A DNA stretch of 64,000 nt from Salinarchaeum laminariae (lineage in GTDB: Archaea > Halobacteriota > Halobacteria > Halobacteriales > Salinarchaeaceae): contig NZ_CP096270.1 of assembly GCF_023204835.1 (NCBI RefSeq), forward strand, positions 2,496,907-2,560,906. Reading direction: 5' to 3'. The notes below the pieces were generated by a model that saw only the letters and a program-made list of their open reading frames with translations, did not search any database and had not been told where the DNA came from. Shown one piece after another: positions 35,501-44,522 of the stretch. The position numbers and the translations under genes were made by a program. Position 1 is the stretch's first letter. Every line of letters starts with the position of its first letter.

Positions 35501-35956
35501 GTGCCCGAGACCGTCGACCTGACGGCGAACGACGCTCCGGAACTGACGGAGCTCTACGAAGCGTACGAGTGGTGGGCAGATCGTGACGTCGATGGCGTCT
35601 ACAGCTGCCTGGAAGAGACAGACGTCGCCGTCGGCGTTCGCACGGGCGATCGACTCGTCGCTGCTGCACGAGTGATCACTGATTATCGGTACTACGCCAT
35701 GGTGTACGACGTCGTCGTTGCGAGTGATCGGCGGGGTGAGGGAATCGGTGCGACGCTCATGGAGGGCGTCGTCGACCATCCCGGTCTGACCGAGCTGCCG
35801 AGGCTGGCTTTGCTCTGTCGTCGTGGGCTCGTACCGTACTACGAATCAGTCGGATTCGAGCTGTTCGATCCAGAGATCGAGGTTCCCGAGGGTGATACCG
35901 AGGAGCTCGTGCGGATGACTTGCGAGTTCGGGGACGAGGCACCGATCGACGAGTGA
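35501..35956 (+). CDS. GNAT-family acetyltransferase
   Basis: A 151-residue N-acetyltransferase fold. The acetyl-CoA-binding block is VYDVVVASDRRGEGIGATLMEGVVDHP, and the C-terminal YYESVGFELFDPEIEVPEG is typical. The substrate is unknown. The start is a GTG at 35501 (PETVDLTANDAP follows). The stop codon lies in a 27-bp tandem duplication, so a second in-frame stop follows in the copy. It may share a transcript with the amidohydrolase-like gene 95 bp upstream. Confidence 0.85.
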   Translation: MPETVDLTANDAPELTELYEAYEWWADRDVDGVYSCLEETDVAVGVRTGDRLVAAARVITDYRYYAMVYDVVVASDRRGEGIGATLMEGVVDHPGLTELPRLALLCRRGLVPYYESVGFELFDPEIEVPEGDTEELVRMTCEFGDEAPIDE

Positions 35957-35986
35957 GGAGACGAGGCACCGATCGACGAGTGAGCA
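35933..35986. repeat. 27-bp tandem duplication at the GNAT stop
   Basis: Units at 35933-35959 and 35960-35986 are identical except for one base near the end. Each includes CACCGATCGACGAGTGA, so the GNAT stop codon is duplicated in frame, leaving the protein unaltered. Confidence 0.9.
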
Positions 35987-36028
35987 AACGCGAATCAGAT
36001 CGAAAAATGAGGAGACCCGAAACGGAGT

Positions 36029-36922
36029 CTATCGCCAGTCGTAGCGCTGCACTACGCGGTCGGCCCGCGCCGAGATACCGTTGGGATTTCGACGACGACT
36101 CCGATCGCGCCGACGTGCTCCCAATCCGTCCTTGGCCCCGACGGCGAGGCCAGCCATCGCCGCTCGGCCGTGTCCGAACCAGCTCGTGAACTGGCCCTCT
36201 CCATCGAGCACCGCTCGTGCAGCGCCGACGGCGTCCGTCGCCGCGTCGCGAAGCGACCGTACGACCACGGACGGTCGAAGACCGTAGTTCTTGACGAGCT
36301 GATAGGCTAGCGAGCGGTAGCGTGCCCGACGGTCGGTATCGAGTTCGCCACCGTCGGCTCCGTACTGGCTGTGGACGCTCATCTCCGGCACCCACTCCAC
36401 GTCGAAATCCATCCCGGCGAGTCGGTGAGAGGCGTCCCGAGAGCCACCTACTTCCAGATACTCGTCGAATCCGTCGAGCGCCTCGACGGCATTTCGAGAG
36501 AAGACGACGTTCTCACCGTTGCAGAATGTGACCGATCGGCCAGCGATCGAGCGCGCCGGTTCCTGAATGCCCTCGAGCGTCGTCCTGGTCGGTCCCGTGA
36601 CGACGTCGGCGCCGCCGGCGAGCCCTCCCTGCACCGCGTCGAGCCAGCCGTCGTCTACAACGCGATCGAACCGCAACAGCGCGATCGTGTCGGAGGCCGC
36701 TGCCTCGAGGCCCGCGTTCCGGGCCGCGTTGACGTTCCGATCCGCGATCTCGACGAGCGTATCCACGTCACCGCGCTCGGAGACCATTCCGGTAGTCCCG
36801 TCAGCGGATGGGCCGTTGACGACGACGACCTCCGCCCCCGGGACGTGCTCGGTGAGTGCGTCGAGACAGCCACCGAGCTGGTCCCGTCCGTTGAGAGTGG
36901 GGACCACTACCGAGAGCTCCAT
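36029..36922 (-). CDS. GT2-family glycosyltransferase
   Basis: A 297-residue GT-A-fold enzyme. The nucleotide-sugar-binding start is LSVVVPTLNGRDQLGGCLDAL, followed by EVVVVNGPSADGT and RNVNAARNAGLEAAASDTIALLRFD; the last segment takes the place of the DxD motif as RFD. The acceptor is unknown; the basic C-terminus (GARRRDRSRRRNPNG) may touch membrane or nucleic acid. ATG 36922 is used because the first strand begins there. It is divergent from nnr. Confidence 0.85.
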   Translation of the reverse strand: MELSVVVPTLNGRDQLGGCLDALTEHVPGAEVVVVNGPSADGTTGMVSERGDVDTLVEIADRNVNAARNAGLEAAASDTIALLRFDRVVDDGWLDAVQGGLAGGADVVTGPTRTTLEGIQEPARSIAGRSVTFCNGENVVFSRNAVEALDGFDEYLEVGGSRDASHRLAGMDFDVEWVPEMSVHSQYGADGGELDTDRRARYRSLAYQLVKNYGLRPSVVVRSLRDAATDAVGAARAVLDGEGQFTSWFGHGRAAMAGLAVGAKDGLGARRRDRSRRRNPNGISARADRVVQRYDWR

Positions 36923-36985
36923 ATATCGTTCCAATCCGGCTCGCTGGGGCTTAAGGCCTTGGGATTGCCACGAACGTACAGTACT

Positions 36986-37010
36986 GAGTTCTGTTCAGTT
37001 CAAAGAACTC
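36986..37010. other. Inverted repeat between GT2 and nnr
   Basis: GAGTTCT at 36986-36992 is perfectly complementary to AGAACTC at 37004-37010, with an 11-base spacer. It lies in a 285-bp gap between divergent genes, so it could be a shared operator. The rest of the gap shows no gene. Confidence 0.35.
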
Positions 37011-37207
37011 GGAAGGTATGCGACCGTATGGAGTAGTATTCCCGCACGCGACTGGCTGGTATCTCCGGAGTGCCGGACGTCTGATGCTGCTCTCTGGCAG
37101 CCGACCACACCAACGATCGACACGATATCTGTACAAAACGGAGTTGGCAGTTCCGTCGGCCGTGTGCCTCCCCGGGACCTTTGTCCTCCCGCGTCGAACG
37201 CATCGCC

Positions 37208-38689
37208 ATGATCACAAGCGACCGGATGGCGGCCGTCGACGCCAACGCCGCGGCGCTCGGTGTCCCGCAAAAGCAGCTCATGGAGTCCAGCGGCAACGCC
37301 GTTGCCAGCGCGGTTCGCGAGCGAACCGATCCCGGCGATCGGGTAGCGATCGTCGCCGGTCGCGGAAACAACGGCGGGGACGCGTTCGTCGCGGCACGAT
37401 TTCTCGAAGACCGTGACGTGACGACGCTCCTGCTCGGCCGTGCGGAGGCGATCTCGACGGAGATCGCTCGCGACAACTGGGTGGCGTTGCAGTCGGCCGA
37501 ACTCGACGCTCGAGAAATTCGGGACGCGACCGCACTCCATACGGAGACCAGTGACGCATCGGTAGGAGCGCTCTTCGACGACGCCGATCTCGTCGTCGAC
37601 GCGATCGTCGGGACCGGTGTCACTGGCGCCCTCAGAGAACCGGCCGCCACCGCCGCGGAGCGGATCAACGCCGCCGACGCTTCCGTCCTCGCCGTCGACG
37701 TCCCCTCCGGAATCGACGCGGACGCAGGGACGGCAGCGGGTACCGCCGTCGACGCCGACCACGTCGTCACGTTTCACGACGAGAAGCCCGGTCTGTCGGA
37801 ACTCGACGCCACCGTCGAAATCGCCGACATCGGGATCCCGGACGCCGCGGACCTGTTCGTCGAGCGGGGAGACCTCCTCGCACTCGATCGAGCCGCAGAC
37901 AGCCACAAGGGAGATCACGGGCACGTCCTCGTGATCGGTGGCGGTCCCTACACTGGCGCACCCGCACTCACCGCACAGGCTGCGCTCCGCGCCGGTGCCG
38001 ATCTCGTGACCGTCGCCTGCCCGGAGTCCGTCGCCGACGAGGTCCAGGGGTACGACGAAAGTATCATCACGCATCCGCTCCCCGGCGACCTGGTGCAGCC
38101 GGGACACGTGGACGCCCTCCTCGATCTCGAGGCCGAGCGAACGACGACGGTGATCGGACCTGGACTGGGTCGGTCGGAGGGGACACTCGACGCTGCCAGG
38201 GAGTTCCTCGCGTCCGCGGGCGGGACAGTCGTCGTCGACGCCGATCCGCTGCGGGTCGTTCCAGATCTCGAGCCAGGTGAGATGGACGCGACGCTGCTCT
38301 GTACGCCACACCGTGGTGAACTAGCTGCAATGGGCGGCCCCGAAGCCGACGACTGGCGATCGCGGGCGGACGCCGTCGAGGCATTCGCCGCGGAGCTCGA
38401 CGCGACGCTGCTGGTGAAGGCACCCTACGACGTGATCAGCGACGGCGAGGACACCCGCGTCAATCGGACGGGGAATCCGGGGATGACAGCGGGTGGAACC
38501 GGCGACGTGCTCGCCGGGATCTGCGGGGCGCTCGCCTCGACGCAACCGCTCCTCGAGGCCGGCGCCATCGCCGCGTTCGTCAACGGCAGGTCGGGCGATT
38601 CGGTGGTCGACGACCGCGGCTACGGCCTGCTCGCGACCGATCTCCTCGAGGAGATTCCACTCACGATGTGGGGTGAGCAGCGTGAGTGA
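37208..38689 (+). CDS. nnr: NAD(P)H-hydrate epimerase/dehydratase, bifunctional Nnr
   Basis: A 493-residue fusion. The N-terminal epimerase (about 1-215) shows VAGRGNNGGDAFVAARFL; the C-terminal ADP/ATP-dependent dehydratase (about 225-490) shows HVLVIGGGPYTGAPALTAQAAL, TVIGPGLGRSEG and NPGMTAGGTGDVLAG. It repairs hydrated NADH/NADPH. The start is ATG 37208. The moaC GTG overlaps its stop, so the two are coupled. Confidence 0.94.
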   Translation: MITSDRMAAVDANAAALGVPQKQLMESSGNAVASAVRERTDPGDRVAIVAGRGNNGGDAFVAARFLEDRDVTTLLLGRAEAISTEIARDNWVALQSAELDAREIRDATALHTETSDASVGALFDDADLVVDAIVGTGVTGALREPAATAAERINAADASVLAVDVPSGIDADAGTAAGTAVDADHVVTFHDEKPGLSELDATVEIADIGIPDAADLFVERGDLLALDRAADSHKGDHGHVLVIGGGPYTGAPALTAQAALRAGADLVTVACPESVADEVQGYDESIITHPLPGDLVQPGHVDALLDLEAERTTTVIGPGLGRSEGTLDAAREFLASAGGTVVVDADPLRVVPDLEPGEMDATLLCTPHRGELAAMGGPEADDWRSRADAVEAFAAELDATLLVKAPYDVISDGEDTRVNRTGNPGMTAGGTGDVLAGICGALASTQPLLEAGAIAAFVNGRSGDSVVDDRGYGLLATDLLEEIPLTMWGEQRE

Positions 38690-39224
38690 GGGCGGCACCG
38701 ACGAGCGTGCCGACCGCGAGGATCGCGCCGTCGGCGAACTGGAACGCACCGGAGAACTCACCCACACCGACGCCGACGGGTCGGTCGACATGGTGGACGT
38801 CGCCGAGAAACCCGACACCGCGCGGCGAGCGGTCGCACGCGGTCGAATTCACCTGCAGGGATCGACGATCGAGGCGATCGACGCCAACGAGATCGGGAAA
38901 GGCGACGTGCTCGCGACGGCACGAATCGGCGCGATTCAGGCAGTCAAACACACCTGGGAGACGATCCCACTCTGTCACCAGATCCCGATCACGAACGTCG
39001 ACGTCGAGTTCGAACTCGTCGACGAGGCGCTCGTCGCAGTCGTGGCCGTGGAGACGACCGGGAAGACCGGCTGCGAGATGGAGGCACTCGAGGGCGTGAC
39101 CACCAGTCTCAACGTCGTCTGGGATATGGTGAAATCAGCGGAGAAAAATCAGGACGGTGCGTATCCGTCGACTCGAATCGGGGACGTCGAGGTCATCGAG
39201 AAGACGAAGCGCGAGCTCGAGTGA
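38682..39224 (+). CDS. moaC: Cyclic pyranopterin monophosphate synthase MoaC
   Basis: A 180-residue MoaC for molybdenum/tungsten cofactor synthesis. Key blocks are SVDMVDVAEKPDTARRAVARG, WETIPLCHQIPITNVDVEF with the conserved His, and TGKTGCEMEALEGVTTSLNVVWDM. The active enzyme is a hexamer. The start GTG 38682 lies inside the end of nnr. An N-terminal charged extension of about 20 residues precedes the fold. The other moa genes are not in this window. Confidence 0.95.
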   Translation: MSEGGTDERADREDRAVGELERTGELTHTDADGSVDMVDVAEKPDTARRAVARGRIHLQGSTIEAIDANEIGKGDVLATARIGAIQAVKHTWETIPLCHQIPITNVDVEFELVDEALVAVVAVETTGKTGCEMEALEGVTTSLNVVWDMVKSAEKNQDGAYPSTRIGDVEVIEKTKRELE

Positions 39225-39241
39225 TCGCTGTGCTGCTCGGT

Positions 39242-39703
39242 CTACCCGGGAGAGAGCCGCAGAAATGCCGCAGTCGACCCCAGCCAGCAGACCACGCCCA
39301 GCAAGAAGGCCATCGACGGCGAGAGTATCTCCGAGAGGACGTACATGCTACCGATTCCGACCGCTAGCCCCGCGGCCAGCGACAGCACGAACGCAGCCGC
39401 CTTGCGGGCGAATCCGTCCGGCAAGAGGTTCGTGTGATCCACGGGGTCACTCCGCGATCGGTACTCCGCCGGAAGGTCAGACCGAGTGGCTGTCTCCTCC
39501 GAGTGGGACGACTCGACCACGTCGAAGTCGAGGGGCGATTCGCTCGCATCCGGCGAGACGGTATCGGTCCGTGGCTTCGCAGTAGCGTCGTCGGAGTCCG
39601 AGGGATGACGATCAACGAGATCGGCGCCGCAGTGCATGCAAACGGCCGACGTGGTCCCGATCGGGCCATCGCACTCGGGACACACTGGGTTCTCGGTCGC
39701 CAC
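39242..39703 (-). CDS. Zinc-ribbon membrane protein
   Basis: A 153-residue protein with a GTG start. The N-terminus CPECDGPIGTTSAVCMHCG is a treble-Cys zinc ribbon. An acidic, low-complexity spacer (about 30-95) follows, then two membrane helices (AAAFVLSLAAGLAVGIGSMYV and SMAFLLGVVCWLGSTAAFL). The role is unknown; such ribbon-plus-helix proteins are common in haloarchaea. It is convergent with moaC, 17 bp away. Confidence 0.75.
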   Translation of the reverse strand: MATENPVCPECDGPIGTTSAVCMHCGADLVDRHPSDSDDATAKPRTDTVSPDASESPLDFDVVESSHSEETATRSDLPAEYRSRSDPVDHTNLLPDGFARKAAAFVLSLAAGLAVGIGSMYVLSEILSPSMAFLLGVVCWLGSTAAFLRLSPG

Positions 39704-39890
39704 GGATACTGTCCGGACCCACGGAGATCGGCCACTTTACAGTTTGGTGAGTGCTGGCGGTGACCGAGTACCGTCTGGCAAACTGACGCTCTCAGGATCG
39801 GATAGTCAGCCGAGCCAGTGTCTGATTTCAACGCGCCGTACACGGAACCGACCGGGTTGTTTACCTCACCACCGGACCCTCGTTTGGCCG

Positions 39891-40058
39891 ATGCACTCCG
39901 CCGGTACCACGACCGAATACGAGACGAATAGGTTCGCCGACGACGTGACGACGGACGAAGCGTTCGGCGTGGCGACCGATCAGGTGCTCGAAGGGCTACC
40001 GTACGAACGCGTTCCTCGTCCGATCGCTCCGATCGACGAACCGAGGTGGTCGGCGTGA
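39891..40058 (+). CDS. 55-aa protein coupled to the downstream TIM-barrel gene
   Basis: Starts MHSAGTTTEYETNRFADDV, is acidic and has no membrane segment. It ends in a Pro-rich string YERVPRPIAPIDEPRWSA. Its TGA overlaps a GTG (GTGA at 40055), the arrangement expected for translational coupling. I do not recognise a family. It may be an accessory or leader protein for the next gene. Confidence 0.55.
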   Translation: MHSAGTTTEYETNRFADDVTTDEAFGVATDQVLEGLPYERVPRPIAPIDEPRWSA

Positions 40059-41233
40059 ACGCCGCTATCTGGGCGCATCCGTGGGACCTGATCGACGAAG
40101 GCCCAGAATCGGCGGCGGATCGCCTCGAAACCCTCGGGATCTCGACGGTGAACCTGGCGACGACGATGCACTCCGTCCAGACGCTGAATCCGCACAATCC
40201 AGAGCGCAAGACGTTTTTCGCGGACGCCAGCGCCTACTTCCAGCCCGAGGATGAGCGATACGGCGAGATAACGCCGGACGTCAACGAAACGATGGGCGAT
40301 GCGAATTGGGCGGCGGAGATCGCGAACGCGTTCGACGGGTCACCGATCTCGCTGCGATCGTGGACCGTCCCGTTTCACAGCTCGCAGCAGGGTCGCAACC
40401 ACCCCGACGCGACGATCCGCTCGCCGTTCGGGGACTCGCTCGTCTGGGGACTCTGCCCCTCGAACCCCGCCGTCCAGGAGTACGGCCGCGCGCTCGTCGG
40501 CGACGTCGCCAACAACCACGGGTTCGACGCCATCGAGATGGAGCTGGCCGACTACCAGTACGGCACGGGCTATGGCTGGCACCACCAGGAGTTCTTCACG
40601 GAGCTCGGCCCGCTCGGCGAGTTCCTCTTCGGACTCTGCTTCTGTGATCACTGCCAGGAGAACGCTCGCGACGCAGGCGTCGACGTGGAGACTGCTCGCG
40701 AGAACGCTCGAGCCGGACTCGAGGCGCGGTTCGACGGTGGCCTCGCTTCGACCACCGACGTCGGAGGGGGGCTGGCAGAGCACCGTGCTGTCGCGGCGTA
40801 CGCAGACGTTCGGCGGGACACGCTCACCGACCTCTTCGAGTCGTTCGCCGACGAAATCGCGCCCGCCGACTTCACCTACTACCTGAAGATGGGCGGACTG
40901 GGCGACGATCGAATGGGCGTCGAACACTCCTGGAAGCACGGGCTCGATCTGACTGCTCTCTCGGAGGTCGCTGACGACGTGACCGTCCTCGCCTACCACG
41001 AGGACCCGGCGGTCGTCCGCGACGACGTGCGCGCGACGAAGGAACTCCTCGACGTCCCCGTGACCGCAGGCATCCTCGCCGGACATCCGATCCTCGACAC
41101 CAAAGATCGACTCGCTGACCAGGTCGACGCTGCACTCGAAGCGGGCGCCGACCGCCTCTCATTCTATGGATACGGAGTGCTTCCCGAGCGCAATCTCGAG
41201 TGGATTGGCGACGTGCTCGAGTCGGTGCAGTAA
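40055..41233 (+). CDS. Putative TIM-barrel protein of unknown function
   Basis: A 392-residue soluble protein. Strands and helices alternate in TIM-barrel fashion (AAIWAHPWDLIDEGPES, VNLATTMHSVQTL, FDAIEMELADYQYGTGYGW, TYYLKMGGLGDDR, VTAGILAGHP, RLSFYGYGVLPERNLEWIG). Cysteines in LCFCDHCQENAR could bind metal. It resembles putative glycoside-hydrolase-like barrels, but no catalytic pair is certain. GTG 40055 is chosen for its overlap with the previous stop; a GTG at 40046 is possible. Confidence 0.6.
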   Translation: MNAAIWAHPWDLIDEGPESAADRLETLGISTVNLATTMHSVQTLNPHNPERKTFFADASAYFQPEDERYGEITPDVNETMGDANWAAEIANAFDGSPISLRSWTVPFHSSQQGRNHPDATIRSPFGDSLVWGLCPSNPAVQEYGRALVGDVANNHGFDAIEMELADYQYGTGYGWHHQEFFTELGPLGEFLFGLCFCDHCQENARDAGVDVETARENARAGLEARFDGGLASTTDVGGGLAEHRAVAAYADVRRDTLTDLFESFADEIAPADFTYYLKMGGLGDDRMGVEHSWKHGLDLTALSEVADDVTVLAYHEDPAVVRDDVRATKELLDVPVTAGILAGHPILDTKDRLADQVDAALEAGADRLSFYGYGVLPERNLEWIGDVLESVQ

Positions 41234-41246
41234 GACCGGGCGGCGT

Positions 41247-43445
41247 CTACTCCTCTGCGATGCGGCTCGTTCCCGGCGGCAGGAAATGCTGTATCAGGTC
41301 CGGGCTGGCGACCTTCCGAACGAACCCAGTGTCGGCGAAGCGCTCGCGGAACTCCCGGTAGATCCGCTTGCCGACGTCGCCCTGGGCGAACTTCCCCGGC
41401 TCGACGGAGATCGTCGTCACGGCGCGCTCCTCGATCGACTCGGGCGGGCCACCGATGACCCGCGTTTCGGGTTCGCACTGGATCCCGACGGAGCAGGCGA
41501 CCTCCACGTCGTCGTAGTAGGTCCGATCGCCGCGGATCGCGAACCCGCCCTTCTCGAGGAACTCTCCGCTCTCGGGCGTCTTCGAGACCTGATCGTGGTC
41601 GACGGCGTAGACGTCGCCGGCGAACTTGCCCTCCTTCCAGATCGAACTGTGCGTGACTGCAAAGCGGGCAGCCTCCCGCTCGGCGGCCTCCGGAACGTCG
41701 ACGTCGGCACCGGACTCGCTGGGATCGGCAGCCTTCAGGATCGTGACCGGGCCACCGTGGGCCTGTGCGTGGAGGAAGCGGTCGCCGGGTTCGAGGTACT
41801 TCTGGAAGAGCTCCTCGTTCTGGTCGGCGTCGCGCCCACCGATTACGAGGAAGCCCTGGGAGGTCCGGACCCAACGGAACCGGTCGTACCACCAGTCGCG
41901 GCTTCGGACCGGGATCGAGGGCATGTCGAGCCACTCCTGGTCCGAGCGGCCGTCGTCCTCGTCGTCGTCCTCGGTCTCGGACTCCCGCTCCTGGTCGTCC
42001 TCGTCCCGCGCCTCCCACTCCTCGCGCTGGGTCTTGATGTCGGCGAGACGCTCGCGCGTATCTTCGATCGCAGACTCGGCGCCTGCCTTTTTCTCTTCGA
42101 CTGCTTTTGCCTCGGTGTAGAGCCGGTCGGCGTTGTGCTCGACGCCTTCCTCTGCGTCGATCCAGGCGTCGTGCTCCGTGCTCTCGTCTCCCTCATCTCC
42201 CTCGGTTTCCAGCTCGACGCGGATCCGGGCGTTCTGTGGATCGACGTCATCGACGATCTCCGCCGCTTCGATACCTCGGTCGGCTCCCTCCGCAAGACGG
42301 TCCTCGACGGCGTCCCAGTCGTGGCCCTCCTCGCGGGCGGCCCGAACGGTCTGGAGCAACTCGTCGACGAGATCGTACTGAGCGTAAAGCGCCTCGGCGG
42401 CGGCGCGTAGCGACTGGGCCTCCTGCTCGAACCCGACGATTGCCTCCTCCTGCTGTGCGATGATCCGCTCCTGCGTCTCGATGTCGCCCTCGAAATCCGG
42501 TCGGTCGGGCTCGCCGGTGGACTCACCGGCGTCGGACTCGTAGGCCCGTAGCTCGCGGAAGTAGCCGTCCACCGCGGCGTTGAACGTGTCGTGAGGCTCG
42601 CTCGCAAGCGCTTCGTGATCCGCGAGGGGTAGCGGCGTGACGTCGACGGGCTGACCGCGATCGGCGGCCTCCTCGTCTGCCACGTCCTCTGGTGGATCGT
42701 CGTAGTAGACGCGAGGGTCGAGATCCGCCATCTCGAGTGCGTCGGCGAGCCACTGAATCGCGTCGTAGAGCGGCTCGTAGGCCTCGTCGTCGGCCGCCTC
42801 GATCGACAGCTCCTTCTCGACGCCCGCACGGGCGCAGAGTTCTTCTGCGTACTCGCCGCCCAGGTCGAGCTGCGTCGCGAGCGTCCGAACGACGTCGGTG
42901 TCCGAGTCGTTCATGTGCTGGACGAACCCGTCGTAGGTCAGCGAGAGCGGATCGACGCGGGCATCGGGGTACTCGTACTGCGATCCTGGCGCAACGGTTC
43001 GGGAGTGGAGTCGGACCGTGTCCAGGCTGTCGACGACGCTCCCGTTGTCGTCGAGCACCGCGATGTTCCCGTCACCGAACAGCTCGGCGACGATCGAGGT
43101 GTCCGAGTCCGTGCGCTCGAAATCGAACTTGACGATGCGGTCGAACCCGTGCTGTTCGATTCCTTCGAACGTCGCGCCGGACATCCGGTTCCGGATCATC
43201 TTCGCGAAGTTCGGCGGCCGCTCCGGCGCGTCGGGAATCAGATCCGGATCGGACATGTGGATCCGTTTCTGCTCGCCGACCTGAATCAACAGCTCGAGCC
43301 GACCGCGGTCGTGATCGCGTAGCCGCAAGCGGAGCAGCCCGTCGTCGTAGAGGTACGCCTTGTCGACGATCGCGCCCTCGTAGCTCCCGAGTTCGCCGAT
43401 GAGCGCGCGGAGGTCGACGCTGGCGAGTTCCCGCTTGGGCTCCAT
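41247..43445 (-). CDS. rqcH: RqcH/NEMF-type ribosome quality-control protein
   Basis: A 732-residue NFACT protein. NFACT-N (about 1-210) includes the DR pair at D102-R103 (GFDRIVKFDFE), needed for tailing in bacterial RqcH and yeast Rqc2. A long coiled coil (about 310-470) and the NFACT-R domain (about 520-700, WYDRFRWVRTSQGFLVIGG) follow. It binds 50S subunits carrying stalled peptidyl-tRNA. The acidic insert around residues 485-505 is haloarchaeal in style. It is a single gene. Confidence 0.93.
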   Translation of the reverse strand: MEPKRELASVDLRALIGELGSYEGAIVDKAYLYDDGLLRLRLRDHDRGRLELLIQVGEQKRIHMSDPDLIPDAPERPPNFAKMIRNRMSGATFEGIEQHGFDRIVKFDFERTDSDTSIVAELFGDGNIAVLDDNGSVVDSLDTVRLHSRTVAPGSQYEYPDARVDPLSLTYDGFVQHMNDSDTDVVRTLATQLDLGGEYAEELCARAGVEKELSIEAADDEAYEPLYDAIQWLADALEMADLDPRVYYDDPPEDVADEEAADRGQPVDVTPLPLADHEALASEPHDTFNAAVDGYFRELRAYESDAGESTGEPDRPDFEGDIETQERIIAQQEEAIVGFEQEAQSLRAAAEALYAQYDLVDELLQTVRAAREEGHDWDAVEDRLAEGADRGIEAAEIVDDVDPQNARIRVELETEGDEGDESTEHDAWIDAEEGVEHNADRLYTEAKAVEEKKAGAESAIEDTRERLADIKTQREEWEARDEDDQERESETEDDDEDDGRSDQEWLDMPSIPVRSRDWWYDRFRWVRTSQGFLVIGGRDADQNEELFQKYLEPGDRFLHAQAHGGPVTILKAADPSESGADVDVPEAAEREAARFAVTHSSIWKEGKFAGDVYAVDHDQVSKTPESGEFLEKGGFAIRGDRTYYDDVEVACSVGIQCEPETRVIGGPPESIEERAVTTISVEPGKFAQGDVGKRIYREFRERFADTGFVRKVASPDLIQHFLPPGTSRIAEE

Positions 43446-43559
43446 GGACGAGGAGTTGCCGTCGCTCGGGAAAGGCGTGTCGTTCCGGACGGCCAGAGCG
43501 AGCGGTCGGTTCGGCCGTTGCGGTCTCGTCTGGCCGTTTTCGGTCCGGTGCGACCGGCT

Positions 43560-44522
43560 TTAGGGGCCGGTTGGCGCGTTGAGGTCCGCCCAATACGTGG
43601 CACCCTGCCACCGGACGACGTATCCGGTGATTCCGTAGCGTTCAGCGCTGGTCGACCCTCGCGACTGTATCGTCTCGACGATCGAGTCGAAGGCTTCGCC
43701 GTCCGTCCCGCTGCGTTTGCACCTGCCGTCGATCGCGTCGCGAACGACCTCGCGCTCGGCCTCGGAGAGGTTCTGTAGCTCGATCGCCCTCTCTTGGGCG
43801 ATCCAGTTGCCGGCTTCGCTCGGGTCGTCCCACCGGTCGACCGCCTCGTACTCGGATCGGAGTGAGGCGTGCGTTCGCTTCCGGGCGTGGATTCGGTAGC
43901 GGTCGCCGTCTCGTAGGAGGATCCGGTTTTCCGAGGGTCCGAAAACACCGGCAGTGTCTTCGACGGCAGCTTCGACGCGCGTCCCCCACGCGGCGATCGA
44001 TTCGGCCCCGGGGAACGACATCGTCTCGCCGTACCCCTTCGGCTCCTCGAACGCGTCGTAGAGCACCGACCGATCGATCGGCGGGAGCTCTTCGGCGCTG
44101 AGTGTTTCGCCCTCGACAGTGCTCGAGATCGGTTCGAAGCCGACGGCAAGTTCCTGCCAGGACTCGACCGCGTTCGTGACCTCGAGCAGCAGGTAGGGAC
44201 CCGACGGGGTCGTGACGACGTCCTCGCTCGCGAAGGGCGGCGACGGTTCAGTGCCGACGACGGTTCCGTGAGCTTCGATCGCGGCAACGAGCTCGTCGCG
44301 ATCGTGATCGGTAATCGAGGCCCGATCCGCGAGCTCCGCGACTGTGACCTCCTGGAAGTCGATGGCCCGGGTGTGTTCCCCCCAACAGCCCGCGAGGGCA
44401 GCGGCGCTGGCGCCGCCCGCTGCACCGAGCAAACGCCGTCGGTTCGTGGAGTCCAGCAGTCTCTCGTCGGTTTCCCGATCGGCGGCACCGGCGTCTGGTT
44501 GCTCCGTTCCGTCGTCCGTCAT
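43560..44522 (-). CDS. Tat-type lipoprotein, second of a tandem paralogous pair
   Basis: A 320-residue protein. The N-terminus has NRRRLLGAAGGASAAALAGC, with twin arginines and a lipobox Cys. The mature part ends in a domain shared with its neighbour: ERAIELQNLSEAEREVVRDAID, then FDSIVETIQSRG. Function unknown; it should be attached to the outer face of the membrane. Its ATG overlaps the stop of the upstream paralogue (ATGA at 44519-44522), so the two are coupled. Confidence 0.75.
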   Translation of the reverse strand: MTDDGTEQPDAGAADRETDERLLDSTNRRRLLGAAGGASAAALAGCWGEHTRAIDFQEVTVAELADRASITDHDRDELVAAIEAHGTVVGTEPSPPFASEDVVTTPSGPYLLLEVTNAVESWQELAVGFEPISSTVEGETLSAEELPPIDRSVLYDAFEEPKGYGETMSFPGAESIAAWGTRVEAAVEDTAGVFGPSENRILLRDGDRYRIHARKRTHASLRSEYEAVDRWDDPSEAGNWIAQERAIELQNLSEAEREVVRDAIDGRCKRSGTDGEAFDSIVETIQSRGSTSAERYGITGYVVRWQGATYWADLNAPTGP

